Made by a program: the position numbers and the translations under genes. Positions 1 through 11,951 of a stretch of DNA of 64,000 nt are shown one piece after another. The stretch is from Microdochium bolleyi. Its lineage: Eukaryota > Ascomycota > Sordariomycetes > Xylariales > Microdochiaceae. The notes under the pieces were generated by a model, which was not told the origin of the DNA, did no database searches, and saw nothing but the letters and a program-made list of their open reading frames with translations. The stretch spans positions 124,001 through 188,000 of the forward strand of contig KQ964262.1 of assembly GCA_001566295.1 (NCBI GenBank). Reading direction: 5' to 3'. Every line of letters starts with the position of its first letter. Within the stretch, counting starts at the first letter, position 1.

Positions 1-1472
1 AGATCTTGACTGCCTCGGCATCGTCCAGAAAGTCTGAGTCTCGAAAGTTGATGTCCAATGAATATCCGCTAGAGTCGATCTCACTGAGCTCCTTATCCGA
101 GCCAGCGTCTGGCTCGGAGGCGAAGTCCTCGCGGACGATGGCGGATCGAGGTGTAAGCACCACCACAGTGTTGCGACGGGCAAGGTCAGTCGCGAGCTGG
201 ATGTCGAGCGCCGGAGGCGGTCTGAAACCCGACCGAGCAGGCTGGGGAGGAGAGGGGGTCTCGGGTGTGGCATCGGCACGTTTTCCGCGTAGCATGTCGA
301 GGGTCTTCTGGCGCTCCCGAGCAATGTGTTCCTGTCGAGCAATCTCCTGCTGCTCTTCGCGGCTGGGCACCTCCTGTGCCTTTTTTTGTGCCTTCTGAGG
401 CCTCGCTATATTGCAATGCTTATTAGCATGGACAGTTCTGGGAGAGTATGCTCAGGTTGAGACAAGGCTGACTTACTGAAGTGATGTGGAGTAGATGCGG
501 CTCTCTGGAGCCCGTTAGCATTCTTGCCAAGTATTGCCCGCAACTCCGAGCGGCGCTTCTCGTCCTCCTGGTGGAACAGTGCCAGGTTGCCACCACACTT
601 GAGCACCATGGCGTCGATGGCATCACTCTGGCCGTGGCTAGGCGACAACGTGGAGGTGGATGGGCCCTGCTGTATAGCCAGCTAGTTTCAGTACCTGGAA
701 TACGTGACTCAATGACAGAGCGAGGTTCTGCTGAAGAAGACAAAGAATGCGGTGATGTGGAAGTGTTGGTGTGAAGGACGAGGAGACGAAGAAGCAGAGA
801 GGTACTTACGTGGTCAGAGGTGCTCTCGGACTTGGTGGTCGCCTTAGACTTCGCGCTGTGGATCGTTTCATAGACCTTGGAAGAGTCGGGAACACGTGCG
901 GTCATGACGTTGAAAGAAGAACCACGGGCAGGGGGACCAGAACCGTGGGAATCGTTCTTGTGAGGCGACTTTTTGACAGACGTGGGGCCATCGAAGATGC
1001 TTCCATCTTCCTCCTCCTTGATCGTGCTCTCTGTGGGCAAAGAAAACTGCAGATCAGCAATTCCCTCAGGCAATCGTGACTCGACGATGTACGAGTGACG
1101 ATTCGCACCAGTATGGAACAGGTTGAGGCGTCGAGCTCGTGTCGAGCCCGTGGGGTCAGTCAAGTCGACCTGGGTAGGGGAGGTCGGCACACCGACAGGG
1201 GAAAGCGTCTCATGCTGATGGACACGCGCCTGTGGCAATGACAAGGTGGTGTTCTTCGACTGCACATCCGCAAGAACATCCTGCTCATCCGGAGGCGGTT
1301 TGGGAAGGGGGATTTCCTCAGGTCGAACCTCACGAGAAATTTCCTGCGCGTGGGCAGATGAGGAAAGGCGGGAGTACTGCTCTAGCAGTGCAATCTGCAC
1401 CTCGGCGGATGGCAGCTCCGGGAAAGGCTCAAGGATGAGCAAGCGCTCGGGCTCGTTGAGGTGTGGTGCCAT
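1..1472 (-). CDS. Uncharacterised charged protein, 3' end cut by window edge
   Basis: Minus-strand gene that runs off the left edge. Exons by frame continuity: 1472-810, 669-477 and 405-1. The donors are GTAAGT at 809 and 476; the acceptors end in CAG at 670 and TAG at 406. Phases match (0, then 1), giving about 420 residues before the edge. The start MAPHLNEPERLLILEPFPEL is the first in-frame ATG after a stop-rich leader. The first exon is acidic/Pro/Ser-rich. The second and third hold a Glu/Gln/Arg-rich stretch (KKAQEVPSREEQQEIARQEH) that should form a coiled coil. I recognise no domain, signal peptide or membrane segment. The open frame extending upstream to 1814 looks non-coding. Function unknown; the gene model itself is fairly secure. 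Confidence 0.7.
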
Positions 1473-3764
1473 GTTGAGTATGGCTCTGATTCGTGGATGT
1501 GGTGATTTCGGGGTCAGGCAAACGGCTATTGCGCGGCGGCGATGAAGCAGATGGCAATGAGGATGGTGATGGATGGCAGCGGAGAGCTGCAGAATGTTGG
1601 CGATCGTTGCGTAGAGGAAGGCTGGTGAAGACGCAGGCTTCCGATCACCGTTTGTGGAAAGTGAGGGGTGGGTGACGTTCGTGCGATGCAGGATCTGCGT
1701 CTGCCTGGCCGCCAGAAGTCGAGCATTTATCCTGTTGCGAGCAGGTTTTGCTGCGTGCTGGCCGTCAATGGCAAGCTGCCCGGCAACGGGATGGCAGCCA
1801 GTCTGCCCATTCACTTGTGACTCGACGCGTGGGCAGCTGGGTCACCTCTGAGCGGGCCAGCCGTCTTCAATGCTATCTACACAGCTGCTGCGCGGCAACG
1901 CAGCCATTTTGTAAGAACTGAATGGGGTCTTGGGACATTGCAGTGCCATCTGAAGCTCCATCGTCGTCTATAGAGACCTGCATCGTGCACTTGTTGCAGT
2001 GGTTGGCCCACTTGCTGCGGCTCTGCTGCAGCTCCGCGCCACAACATTCACACTCCTTGACACTCTCTATTTTCTCCACGAAGAGAGCATTGGCAGAGAT
2101 ACTGCCCACACTTTAGACATATTTGGTCATTTGGCTATATATCACGATGCATTTAGATTTGCTGGAGGTGCTCGGGGCCACCTCACAAATTTCCGCAATT
2201 GTGCTCCCTCCTCATAATGGGGGGGAACGGCCCCGACGTTCGAGAAGCGGGGCAGCCGCAGACGGCGCGCAACTACTGCTCCGGGCGAGGAGGACAGAAC
2301 GCACTCGATGGGAGAAGGGCAACGTCACCTGTGCCCGATGGAGCATCTGCAATGAATGGGGAGACCCCGGAGCCGACCTCGGGAGACATGGCCGAGAACA
2401 ATGACTGCAGAGCACACAGCTCCTCACGATGTGACGCTACTCATGCAGGGTCTGGGCATGCTGCCCAGATGCAGCGACTTGCCTGCCTGGATTTGGCACG
2501 TCAGCGACAAGCCCACGTGCAGGCGGCTCTTGGGATGCTGATTGGCGTGGCTGTGCGTCCTGCTTCTCGAACACGATGACAGGATCGACAGGGGAAACAG
2601 CACAGTCCTTGGCCGCGCCACCGGGGGGCCTGACTGGCGGGAAAAAGGCAGCCCCTCCTCGAACATGGCAGCGCCTGCCAGCCAAGGCATTCTAGACCTG
2701 GCAATAGCCTGCCGGGTCTTTGTGCGCGCGCTTGGGAGCATCCCACAAAAGCGACTCCTCTTCCAGCCCTGCAAGCCCGGCTCTCCGCACTTTGGTCTGG
2801 ACTTGCCTACGGACAGCTGCCCAGCGTTTTGTGGGGGGAGGCGAAGCAGGGCAGGGCCCATGTGATGCTCTGTGCCCTACGACAGAAGATGTCCTCTTTT
2901 TTCTTCCGCGCCCGTGGCAGCCTCAAGCATGGAGGGCCATGGCGCCAGGCCTGGAGGGATAGGAACGTCCGACCCGGCTCTGCAGTGTCTTGTGGGAAGA
3001 AGTGCCCATGTGGCTTGGGTGTCGCTCGGCGAGTTCGACGTGCATGCAGGAGCGTGCAACGAGGTGTGGCACAGGTGCGCCCACGAGGACGAAGGACTGA
3101 ACACGTCGCGTGTGCAGACACCGACTTGCCAGGGCTGCCGGTGATGTCTGTCCTGGCGGAGCGCAGCTGACGGAAATGTCGCATCGCGGAGCCAAGGTGG
3201 GCGAACACGAGCACGCAATACCTCCGCTACCTTTAGCCTACCTTACAGTACCCAAGAGCCAGCTGAGCAGAGGTCGCCCCCCTGCCCCCTGCCCTCAGTG
3301 CAGGATGTGCCCGCGTGCATCCGACACCTGAAGCCCCCAGGAGTCCAGACCACGGCCTCTGGGCCCCACCGCGTGTGCTGAGGGCTGCCAAGGACCCTGG
3401 ACTGCCCATGCCAGGCACCCGACGGCGCTGAGCACCCGCTGCTGGTCCCTTCGCGCTCTTCCATGTCCTCCTCTACAAATACATGTGCGCCAGTCCTCCT
3501 CATCGCCGTGTGTGATCTGCATCACACTTCCGCTCGCTTCGAGTCATCGCATTGCGACATCGCGACTTCTGCTTGACTTCTGTGTCTTCTTCTTTTTCTT
3601 TTTCTTCTGACGTCGGCTGCCCATTTCACGCCGTCGCACACGGGTCCCTTTGCACAACAGAGACCCCTCGCAGCTATCTCGCGTTCACATCAACATACGG
3701 CGCACGCAGCACCTCTATAGCACTCGGCAGGCGACCCGCTTACACTGGCCGGATACCTTTAGCT
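1473..3764. other. Long intergenic region
   Basis: About 2.3 kb between the divergently transcribed gene ending at 1472 (minus) and the GH28 gene (plus). It presumably holds both promoters. Overlapping open frames at 2200-3500 have shuffled, Arg/Ser/Ala-rich translations on both strands, as expected from GC-rich non-coding DNA. Only the small Cys-containing frame at 1873-2109 is listed separately. Pyrimidine-rich TTCTTCTTTTTCTTTTTCTT at about 3585-3610 may belong to the GH28 promoter or leader. Confidence 0.5.
1873..2109 (-). CDS. Possible small protein with CxxC-x14-CxxC pattern
   Basis: A 78-residue single-exon frame upstream of, and in the same direction as, the gene at 1-1472. It has two cysteine pairs (CECC and CNKC) about 14 residues apart, the spacing of a zinc-ribbon or short treble-clef site, flanked by acidic residues. 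There is no paralogue in the window and no other support. It may equally be chance, because the surrounding DNA is full of spurious frames. Function not assigned. Confidence 0.22.
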   Translation of the reverse strand: MGSISANALFVEKIESVKECECCGAELQQSRSKWANHCNKCTMQVSIDDDGASDGTAMSQDPIQFLQNGCVAAQQLCR

Positions 3765-5857
3765 ATGAGGCTTGCAACTCTCACCAGCCTGGCCGTTGGC
3801 CTGGCGCTGTCGCCGCTCACAACCGCCCTCTATGGCACCGAGTTTGAGCCCAAAAAGACGTGCGAGATCGCCGCCGCGGGCGACCCGGCCGTGGACGATG
3901 CACCGGCAATCCGCACTGCGTTCCAGTCGTGTAGCAAAGACGCCCGCGTCGTCTTTGCCGACAAGACTTACCATATCAACTCTGTCCTGGACATCCGGAA
4001 CCTCAAAAATGTCAAGATCGACGTCCACGGCACGCTTCTGGTACGGCCTCTACCCCGTGGTGACCTTCCTCGCAAGAGCCTCGAGATCCTGACAATTTCT
4101 GATAGTGGTCCACCGACATCGACTACTGGCTTGCCAACTCGATGCCCATGGGGTATCAGAACCAGTCCACCGCCATGATCCTCGGTGGGGACAATGTCCA
4201 CCTCGAGGGCTTCGGCAAGGGCACCTTTGATGGCAACGGTGATGCTTGGTACTTGTGGATCGACAAGAAGCACAACAAAAGCAACTGGCCGGGCCGCCCT
4301 CACCAGATCACGTTCAACAACATGACGAACTCTCGCATCGAGAACCTCAGCTTCCTCCGCAGTCAGATGTGGTATGTTATACTCTGTCCCCACGCCCACT
4401 CTTCCTACCCTGCGTGCCCACTCTAGTATACTGACGGCTTGCATACAGGACCATGACCCTGATCTACTCACAATATGTCGATCTCAACAACATCTTTGTC
4501 AACAATACCGGCAATCACGTTCAGAGCTGTGAGTACTCGGCTTTCCTTCTCCCTCCCGTCCAGCGCGATCCTGGCGCGCTCGTGCGCATAAGCACCTCGT
4601 CAGCGGCCGCGCGGACACAGCTCCACCGGGAAATTTAGCCCGCCTTAGACGCCGGCCCCTGACTCGAGCTCCACCTCGCCATGCCCGAGAGCCTCAAACA
4701 GAGCCGCCCCCATGCATCCATGCTTCAGGTCGAAACATGTCTCGTTGCTAATTGCAGTTTCACGCACCCAGTCAATAACGACGGCGCCGACACGGTCTAC
4801 TCTTCGCACATCAACTTCGACCGCTGGACCGTCTACAACGGCGACGACTCCATCGCTCTCAAGGCCAACAGCACCGACATCAGCATCACCAACTCTGCCT
4901 TCTACGACGGCAGCGGCATCGCCCTCGGCAGCATAGGCCAGTTCCGCGATGTCTACGAGACCATCGAGCGCGTGCGCATCGAGAACGTGACCGTGCACAA
5001 CTGCATCCATGCGGTATGTCATCTGTCCTGAATGCCCTAACCTCTGCATACTGCAGCCTCACGTAGACTTCTTAACATGGCAAGACGGAGTGGAAGCTAA
5101 CCAGGGTTCCTCGTATCGCACAGGCCTGGGTCAAGACGTGGACCAACGACCAGAACGGGTACGCCCCCAACGGTGGCGGCGGCGGTCTAGGCTGTGAGTA
5201 TACCCACCCACCCACACACTTCCTCCCTTCTCCTTTCCCCGCGGCCCGGGTTTCGGAGTGTCCAGTCTGGAATCGCCCGAGTGCTAACAAAGTCCATTTT
5301 CTCTTTTCGACATAGTCGCCTCCAACATCACCATCAAGAATGTCACCGCGACTCGCCTCCGCGGCGGCGCGTTCACAATCTCGCAGTGCACGCGCTTTTC
5401 GGGCGCACCCGGCGACGGCAACTGCACAAACTCAAAGTTCCGCATCTCCGACATCAACATCGACGGGATCCGGGGCACCTCGAGGTCCCCGGTCGTGACC
5501 TCGCTGCAGTGCAGCGCCGTCGCGCCCTGCGAGGACATCAGCATCCGCAACGTCGACATCACCCTTCTCCCGGAGACGACCGGCAAGAACGCCACCGAGT
5601 ACCTCTGCGGCAACGCCAGGGACCTCTCGGGCTTCAACTGCACGGGCACCCCGTGCGTCCGCGGCACTGCGATCGGCGAGTGCTCCTCGGCCGGCGGCAT
5701 CGGGGCCATGCTGCCCAACCCGCCCAAGGGCATCGCGGGCGGTAGCAGCAGCGGCGGCGCCGGCGGCAGCAGCACGGGCGCGGGCAACACGCTGCGGATC
5801 ATGATGAGCGGATACACGCTCGCCGCGATCCTGGCAGGCATCTGGGTCGCGTTCTAG
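3765..5857 (+). CDS. Secreted GH28 exo-polygalacturonase-like enzyme with likely GPI tail
   Basis: Six exons: 3765-4040, 4106-4371, 4449-4528, 4772-5013, 5124-5193, 5316-5857 (491 aa); all phases match. The start gives a signal peptide (MRLATLTSLAVGLALSPLTT). The protein is a GH28 right-handed beta-helix that cleaves galacturonan or rhamnogalacturonan in plant pectin. Catalytic Asp lies in NNDGADT (near 211) and Asp-Asp in GDDS (232-233). The usual GHG catalytic-His motif reads GSGIALGSIGQ, and the RIK-type motif reads AWVKTW followed by GGGGGLG. I recall this from the fungal exo-galacturonidase/RgxC-like branch, but substrate is inferred. The C-terminus has a Gly/Ser linker and a hydrophobic end (IMMSGYTLAAILAGIWVAF), typical of a GPI-attachment signal. 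Intron 3 (4529-4771) is long at 243 bases, and its acceptor was chosen to keep NDGADT in frame. Confidence 0.88.
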
Positions 5858-7034
5858 TGGAGCGGCTGGGACTGCGTTGTCGCGGGCCTGCTGCTTGTCG
5901 GGCTCAGCGAGTACTGGGGCCGGTGCTTGCTGAGCCTGTTCACCCAGGATGACCCGGTCGATTGAGCGAGGGGAACTCCTATCCCGGATGTGAAAGGAGC
6001 AAGCATTAGAACAGCGAGTGCTTTCATGGCGATGTTTTTCTGGCGACGGCGTTTGAAGAGACGGGAACAGCGGACTGCCTTTCTGCATTTTACTTTTAAT
6101 TTTCATACCCAGCAGCTTAATGGCTGAATAGAAAAATGGACCGGCGACGTCTAGCACGTTTGCACCGAGTCAACATTATACGATGCGTGTCTGCTTGCTT
6201 GAGTCCAGGGCTGCACGTGACCAGAACCGAGTATACAGCTGATCGATGTCCCCTCAAGGGACATGACAGCCGCAAACATCCATGATCGTCATGATTGATG
6301 AGCGTGAAAAGAGCTGTTTTCGAACTGTGATGATACTGTGCAGCCCAGCCACTCAGGGGCGATGCTGGGCGATGTTCGATGCTCCACTCGTGCGTGTCCC
6401 TGGTCGCCGAGGTCCAGCTCTGCCTCCAACACCCCACGGTGACCAGCCCCAGCCGGCTTCCCCGCAGCATTGGTTATTTACTTCGGCCTGCTCCTCGGCA
6501 TCCGGCTGACATCAGCTTGATTCTGTTCTCCAACCCCCAGCATCTCCATCACCAGCGTGCTCTGCTGAGCATTGCCTTCGAGATCAGCTACTTCTGCCTC
6601 TGCCCGTCATAGAGTTCTCCAGGGCCAACACCACGCGACCAACTGAAGCAGTGTGATAGCTCCAATCCGGCCACTGCACTCTTAGACTCCGTCCCTACGA
6701 ACCTCCAGCTCGTGTTGCGCCGCTGAGCTCGCTGCACGACGATACCCACGTGGAGACGCTTCGGGACCCTGCCTAGAGTCCGTGTATGACAAAGATCACT
6801 CGCGCTCAGTCAACACGAAGCAACACGCATCAGCTGCGAAGCATCCTCGCTGCGGACACCCGAGACACAAACACAGACTCGTACACAACACGCACTAACC
6901 CGTCCAGCAAAGCAGCTTTCCGTCCGGCCTAGCATAGCGGGCCCTCACACAGACACGAATCCATCTCTAACCTCGAAAGAAGAACAGCCAGCCCCGACAA
7001 CCTTCCCAAGTCTCGTCTCTACCGCTCCCAAAAC
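5858..7034. other. Intergenic, GH28 3' end and hydratase promoter
   Basis: About 1.2 kb between two plus-strand genes. No convincing coding frame on either strand. The last ~200 bases before 7035 are C/A-rich (ACACGAATCC, CAGCCCCGAC), typical of a fungal 5' leader. Confidence 0.5.
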
Positions 7035-7995
7035 ATGTCCTCTCCCCCCTCAGCACCCGCGGCGTTCAAGCTGCCCCCTCCCCAGCTGACATGCTACACC
7101 CTCTCCACGCCGGCACCCTACACGCTGCTCGTCACCATCAACCGCGAGAAGGCCATGAACAGCATGACCATCGGCGGCCACTGGGAGGGCGACCTGCTCT
7201 GGACCTGGTTCGACGCCGAGCCCACCCTGCGCGTGGCCATCATCACGGGCAAAGGCCCCAAGGCATTCTGCGCGGGGCAGGATCTGCTGGAGCAGCACCG
7301 CAAGCGTGCCGGCGGCGGAGAGGAGGAGGGGAAGAAGGAGAAGGGCCCGACGGTCGAGGATAACCGCCCGAGCATGCCGGTCGGCGGATTTGCGGGCTTG
7401 TCGAAGAGGCTGGGCAAGAAGCCCGTCATCGCGGCGGTGAATGGGTACGCGATGGGCGGAGGATTCGAGATTGCGCTGAACTGGTGAGCATATTGCTCCT
7501 CTACCTGGCTAGATTTTCACGCGACTTGCTAACCTCATCTCCTCCTCCCACTCTAGCGACCTAGTCATCGCCTCTCCCACTGCGACATTCGCCCTCCCCG
7601 AGGCCCAGCGCGGCCTGTGGGCCGCAGCCGGCGGCCTGCCCCGCGTCGTGCGCATATTCGGGATGCAGCTGGCCGGCGAGATCGCGCTCACGGGGCGGAT
7701 CCTGTCCGCGAGGGAGGTCGAGCAGCACGGGTTCGCGCGCGTCAGCAAGAGCCCCGAGAGCCTGATCCCCGAGGCGCTCGAGCTCGCGGGCAAGATCGCG
7801 AGCATGTCGCCCGACGCGGTGATCGTGACCCGGGCAGGCTTGCGGCAGGCGTGGGAGACGGCGAGCGTGGAGCGGGCGACGCAGCTCATCGACGAGTGGT
7901 ACGCGCGGGCGCTGCTGACCGGGGAGAACTTCAGGATCGGGATCAGGGCGTTCGCGGAGAAGGGGAAGCCCGAGTGGGTACCGTCCAAGATGTAG
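7035..7995 (+). CDS. Enoyl-CoA hydratase/isomerase, peroxisomal type
   Basis: Two exons, 7035-7483 and 7557-7995, with a 73-base intron. The phase joins TG|C into the Cys of the EIALNCDLVIA stretch; 295 aa. Crotonase fold: it hydrates or isomerises enoyl-CoA thioesters, as in fatty-acid or amino-acid breakdown. The CoA/oxyanion loop is KAFCAGQDL. The two acidic catalytic positions are both present: Glu145 in GGGFEIAL and Glu165 in ALPEAQRGL. The C-terminus is SKM, a recognised variant of the peroxisomal PTS1 SKL, so a peroxisomal matrix location is likely. A very charged insertion (KRAGGGEEEGKKEKGPTVED, about residues 94-113) follows the oxyanion loop and is longer than usual. Exact substrate unknown. 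Confidence 0.9.
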
Positions 7996-8470
7996 ATGTT
8001 TTTGAGCTTCTTTTTGGGCTGGACACGCTGGTGATGGAACTGGATCATGAGAGGAGCGGCCGGCGAGGAAGATGCGTGTTGTGAATGGAGAAATGCCGCT
8101 TCGGGGAAGCATATAACAGTGTACTGAGCTCTCAGGGGCGATTCTCAAAGACAAACAACCATAATGAAGCAATCCGTAGCATATATACCGTGGCACAAGA
8201 CCGCGATGACCACGCAAGGTATCACGGGTATGATCAAGATGTGAGAGAGTTGTGGACATTTTCCATTGAAGGGGGGATTCCGGGGAAATTCTTGAAAAGG
8301 TCCCATGGCAGCCTATTTACGACAAAACTTGAGCTTCAAGTGCAGTCAGAGATACTCTTTCAAGAGAACATCTCGCCTTGTGCTCATATCCTGTATCAAC
8401 GCCATGATCTGAAATCCTCTCTCATGCCTCATATCTCGTGTCTCATAAAGCGTTTCTTCGCCGTACCAAT
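7996..8470. other. Convergent intergenic region
   Basis: 475 bases between the 3' ends of the hydratase (plus) and the uncharacterised gene at 8471-9430 (minus). A/T-richer than the flanks, no coding frame supported. It should hold both 3' UTRs. Confidence 0.5.
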
Positions 8471-9430
8471 TCAGACCGTTGCCGCGTCCCACCAGCCGTC
8501 GTGCTCCGAATCAGAGGGGTCAAGATCCTCGGCCTCGAAAGCCTCGCGGGCCAGACGTGCGCGCCACGCCAGCACCTGCGGATACGTGTCCGCGGGGAGG
8601 ATGGGCGGCGGGAGAGCGGGCTGGGCTGGCGCCGGGCCGATTACTTGGCGCTGGCGGAGTCGTCGTTCTCTGTTCATCTCATCGATGCGATCAGCGGTGC
8701 TCTGCAGAGCGAAAGGGTTGGAGTGCGTTGACGACGAACCCGAAGTGGAGGAGGAGGAAGAAGAAGAAGCTGCTGCGTTGGTGGGCTCGTCCTCGTTGAG
8801 GGAGTTCTGCTCGTTGCCACCTCCAGAGCCAGCAAGAATACGAGCAGCAGCAGCGGCGCCAGTGGCAGCAGCAGCAACGGCAGCAGGAGAAGAAGTAGCA
8901 GCCTGGGCATGGTCAGCGGTTGTCTCACGTTGATACATGTGCATGTTCGTGTGTGCGTGTTTCTGTCTTCTGCTTACATGGATATCGAGACCAGGGGGAA
9001 CGGTGAGAAGCCACTGATCGACCACGGCATTCACTTCCTGGATTGCTGCGGTGGCGTCCCCATCTCTCTGCTGGGGATCGATGAGCATGCGCTTGAACTC
9101 CTCTCCAACGTCGGCCACCATCTGGTTCGTGAGCTGGTCCAGGCGGACCTGGTTCTTGGAGGCCGCCAGCGCGAGAAAGGTGACGAGCTGATTGGGCGGA
9201 AGCAGGTCGCTGATGGGGTGCATTTGCACCATTCTCAAGTGCAGATGAGCCAGCCAGTAGACAAGCGCCAGCATGCGCTCTGGGGAGATGGGACTGGAAA
9301 ATGATGAATCAATGTCAGACATGTCGAACATGTGAGGGGGGTGTGACTGAGAATGCTCATGGGCGATGCTCACGGCACACAGGCGAGAGAGAGGGGAGTC
9401 TTACTTGTAGGTCGGAGTCTGGTCAGGCAT
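8471..9430 (-). CDS. Uncharacterised Ala/Ser-rich protein
   Basis: Three exons on the minus strand: 9430-9405 (26 bases, MPDQTPTY plus two bases), 9293-8978 and 8902-8471. Introns are 111 and 75 bases, with donors GTAAGA and GTAAGC and acceptors CCAG and CCCAG. Phases fit, giving 257 aa. The N-terminal third (about 9-110) is a helical, hydrophobic-patterned region (ERMLALVYWLAHLHLRMVQ...). The middle is low-complexity Ala and Ser, and the C-terminus has an Arg-rich helix followed by an acidic tail with two Trp. No signal peptide, membrane helix or known domain. The start choice rests on perfect splicing to the tiny first exon; an alternative in-frame start exists at about 9373. Confidence 0.62.
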
Positions 9431-10383
9431 GATGGCGGCAATCTGGTGGTGAGTAGAGTGGCTTGAGAGTGTTGACGAGAGTGTGCTTGAAGTTTGTTGC
9501 TTCTGTGTGGGCAAGAGAGAAGTGATCGATGAGGAGGAGGCAAAGGGGAGTGCGTGCAATCGATGCGGTGAGATATCAAGCACACGCTGACGAGAAGTCG
9601 ATTTTGAGGTGAGAGGGTGAAGAGGAAGCGGGAGCTGCAAGACTTTGCTCAAAGGAATGGGAAGGTTTTGTTGAGGCGAGGGTGGGGAGGAAAAGAGATG
9701 GATGAGCTGTAACAATCCAAGCAGGCCGCCCACGATGGCGCGTCTCCCTCTTTCGGGCGAACAATGATCTAGCGAGGGGTACATTCAGGGCACGATCATG
9801 AGGACCCCTCTATGAGTGGAAGATTCTGCTCGACAAGGAGGGGTATTTGGTCGTCGTTCCTTTGGTCCTCTTGGATTCTTGCCAGTCTCGATAAAGGCCA
9901 CGTATTAAGGCAGTCATGGTCCGGAGTTATCTGTGCTTCATTCTGCGGGCGCTTCTGGCTGGCTCGATCTCGAGAATCATGCTACTATCGTGACAAAATA
10001 CGATCAAGTGATCCTCCCAGATATCCAGCAGAACTCTTCCTATTCGTTACATCGTGAATTGTAAACATGCCGCCAACAGGCCAAACTGGTAATCTTAACG
10101 CCACAGAAGATTCCATGCTCCCAAAACAAACGTTGGCACGGGGGTATCTTGACGGTGTATTACAACCCAGGGCCTTTTCCAAACCGAGACGCCCTATGAT
10201 TCCCATCTCCAAACTCCATGTATGTCCTGCCAAAAGTCTTACTCAAGAGAGGGCCTGAGAGAACACTCAGACCTGCGAAAGAAATCAGCATTGTAATTGA
10301 CGAAGTTCGCGAGGAATCTGTAGAGATGACGAGGCGGCCTACCAAAGAATGATGCTCTGCAAGGACGGAAGTGTTTGGTTGAG
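9431..10383. other. Intergenic region
   Basis: About 950 bases between two minus-strand genes. It holds the promoter of the gene ending at 9430 and the 3' UTR of the gene at 10384-11951. The open frames here have random-looking composition. Confidence 0.45.
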
Positions 10384-11951
10384 TCAGTGCAGAACAAGGA
10401 ACTGCTCGGACGTGGGAGCGGCGAGGACAGGCCTCTCGACCACAGTGGAGTTGACGACAGGCTTCTGAGTGGCCTTGGCGCCGGCACTGAGCTGCGGCTT
10501 CTTGCCCTTGCCCTCGATGACCTGCATCTCGTGCTCCTCGCTGTTGGCCTCGGAGACACGCGAAAGCCGGCGAAGAGAGCCAGTGACCACGAGGGTGAGC
10601 TTGCCGCGACGCTTGCGACGACCAGCGATGGTGACGGGCGGACCTTGAGTGACCGGCCGGGGGTTGCTGACAGGAGCGGGCTGGGGGGCGGCGACAGGCC
10701 TGGTGCCGAGGACGGTGTTGCAACCAGGCAGCGTGACATGGTGAGGCTCCGGCGAGGGGGGGTTGCGACCCAGGCCCACGAAGGGGTTCTGGAAACCCTC
10801 GCGGGCCTTGACCGCCTCGGCAGTCTTGTTCGTCTTGGTGATGGAGAAGACGCCATCCCAGAACTTGCTCTGAGACTGGGTCTTGTTCCGCTCTTCGGTT
10901 GCCTTGTAGATCTCGGCGACCTCGGCGGGGGTCAAGAGGCGGAAGGTGCGCTCCTCCTTCTGCATGTCGGTCTCGATCTTGGTCTTGATATCGACGAGCT
11001 CGATGTCTTCGGGCTTCTTCTTGTCGCGAGCCTCAGCCTTGGTGGCCTTGCGGGCGCGGCGGGCACGGAAGTAGTTGCGGAAGGCGTTGCGGAAGCGGAT
11101 GCGCTTGCCGTTCTTGAGCTCGGCGGCCTCCTCTTCCTTCTTCTTCCGCTCCGCAATGAGGGCTCTCGAGTCTCTCTCGGGATCGAGCCAAGGGTTCCAA
11201 TAGTTGGGCGTGGCACGCAACTCGTCATTGGGGGGGATGGGGATGACAGTGCCAGCAGCAGCGGCAGCGGCCTCGGCAGCATCGGCAGCAGCCTCAGCGG
11301 ACTGGATAGCAGCAGCCTCCTGCTCGGGACGAAGGATCTCACGGGATGGCTTTCGCTCGACGAAGTCGAACTGCTTGACGGTCTGGTAGGCAAAGAGGTA
11401 CTGGGGCCATTTCTTGGCAACCTTGACGTGCCACTCTAACTCTTCAAAGGGATGGTGAAGAAGACGTTTGAGCACCTGGTTACCATCGTGCTGAGCCTTG
11501 ACGAGTGCAGCGAAGAATTCCTGTTGGCTCTCGCCAGCAGCTTCAAGCCGGTTGAACTTGCCAATCATCTGGTGGAGCTTTATGGTGTTCTCCTCGGTAG
11601 CATTCTTGAGACAGAGGAGCACACCCAAGTAGTGGTGGTGCACACCACGCTCGAGGGCACGCTCGACGAAGGCATTGAGCTGGTTGTGGAGGATGGCATG
11701 CGCCCTGTCAACGCCCTCGTCCTTGTTGCGCTGGAACGGGACAGCCGCCAGCATGGTCTGTGTCAATGGTGGTATGCGTCAGTGCTCGGAAAGACATGAA
11801 AGATTGGCTGAGGTGTAGGTGAGTTGATGCTTACGCTGTTCGCGGGCAGAAGCTGCCAGTCGGGCATGATCGGCTTGTCGTCGTAGTCGCAGTAATTCAT
11901 GGGGCTGGTGGCCATGGCCTTGTGGCGCTCGTCAACGGAGAGAATAGGCAT
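10384..11951 (-). CDS. Uncharacterised basic/coiled-coil protein
   Basis: Two exons on the minus strand, 11951-11835 and 11757-10384, with a 77-base intron (GTAAGC donor, CACAG acceptor, phase 0); 496 aa. The start MPILSVDERHKAMATSPM is the first ATG of exon 1. Residues about 40-180 are helical and contain an EENTIKLHQMIGKFNRLEAA stretch. An Ala-rich linker (AEAAADAAEAAAAAAG) follows, then a strongly basic segment (RNYFRARRARKATKAEARDK) that could be a nuclear localisation or nucleic-acid-binding region. The C-terminal third is Pro/Lys-rich and disordered. No catalytic motif or membrane segment seen. The long opposite-strand frame at 10375-11439 is a shadow of this gene. Confidence 0.72.

Noticed and set aside
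10375..11439. 354-codon plus-strand open frame
   Set aside because: Antisense to the well-supported minus-strand gene; Leu/Gly/Val-rich translation typical of a mirror frame.
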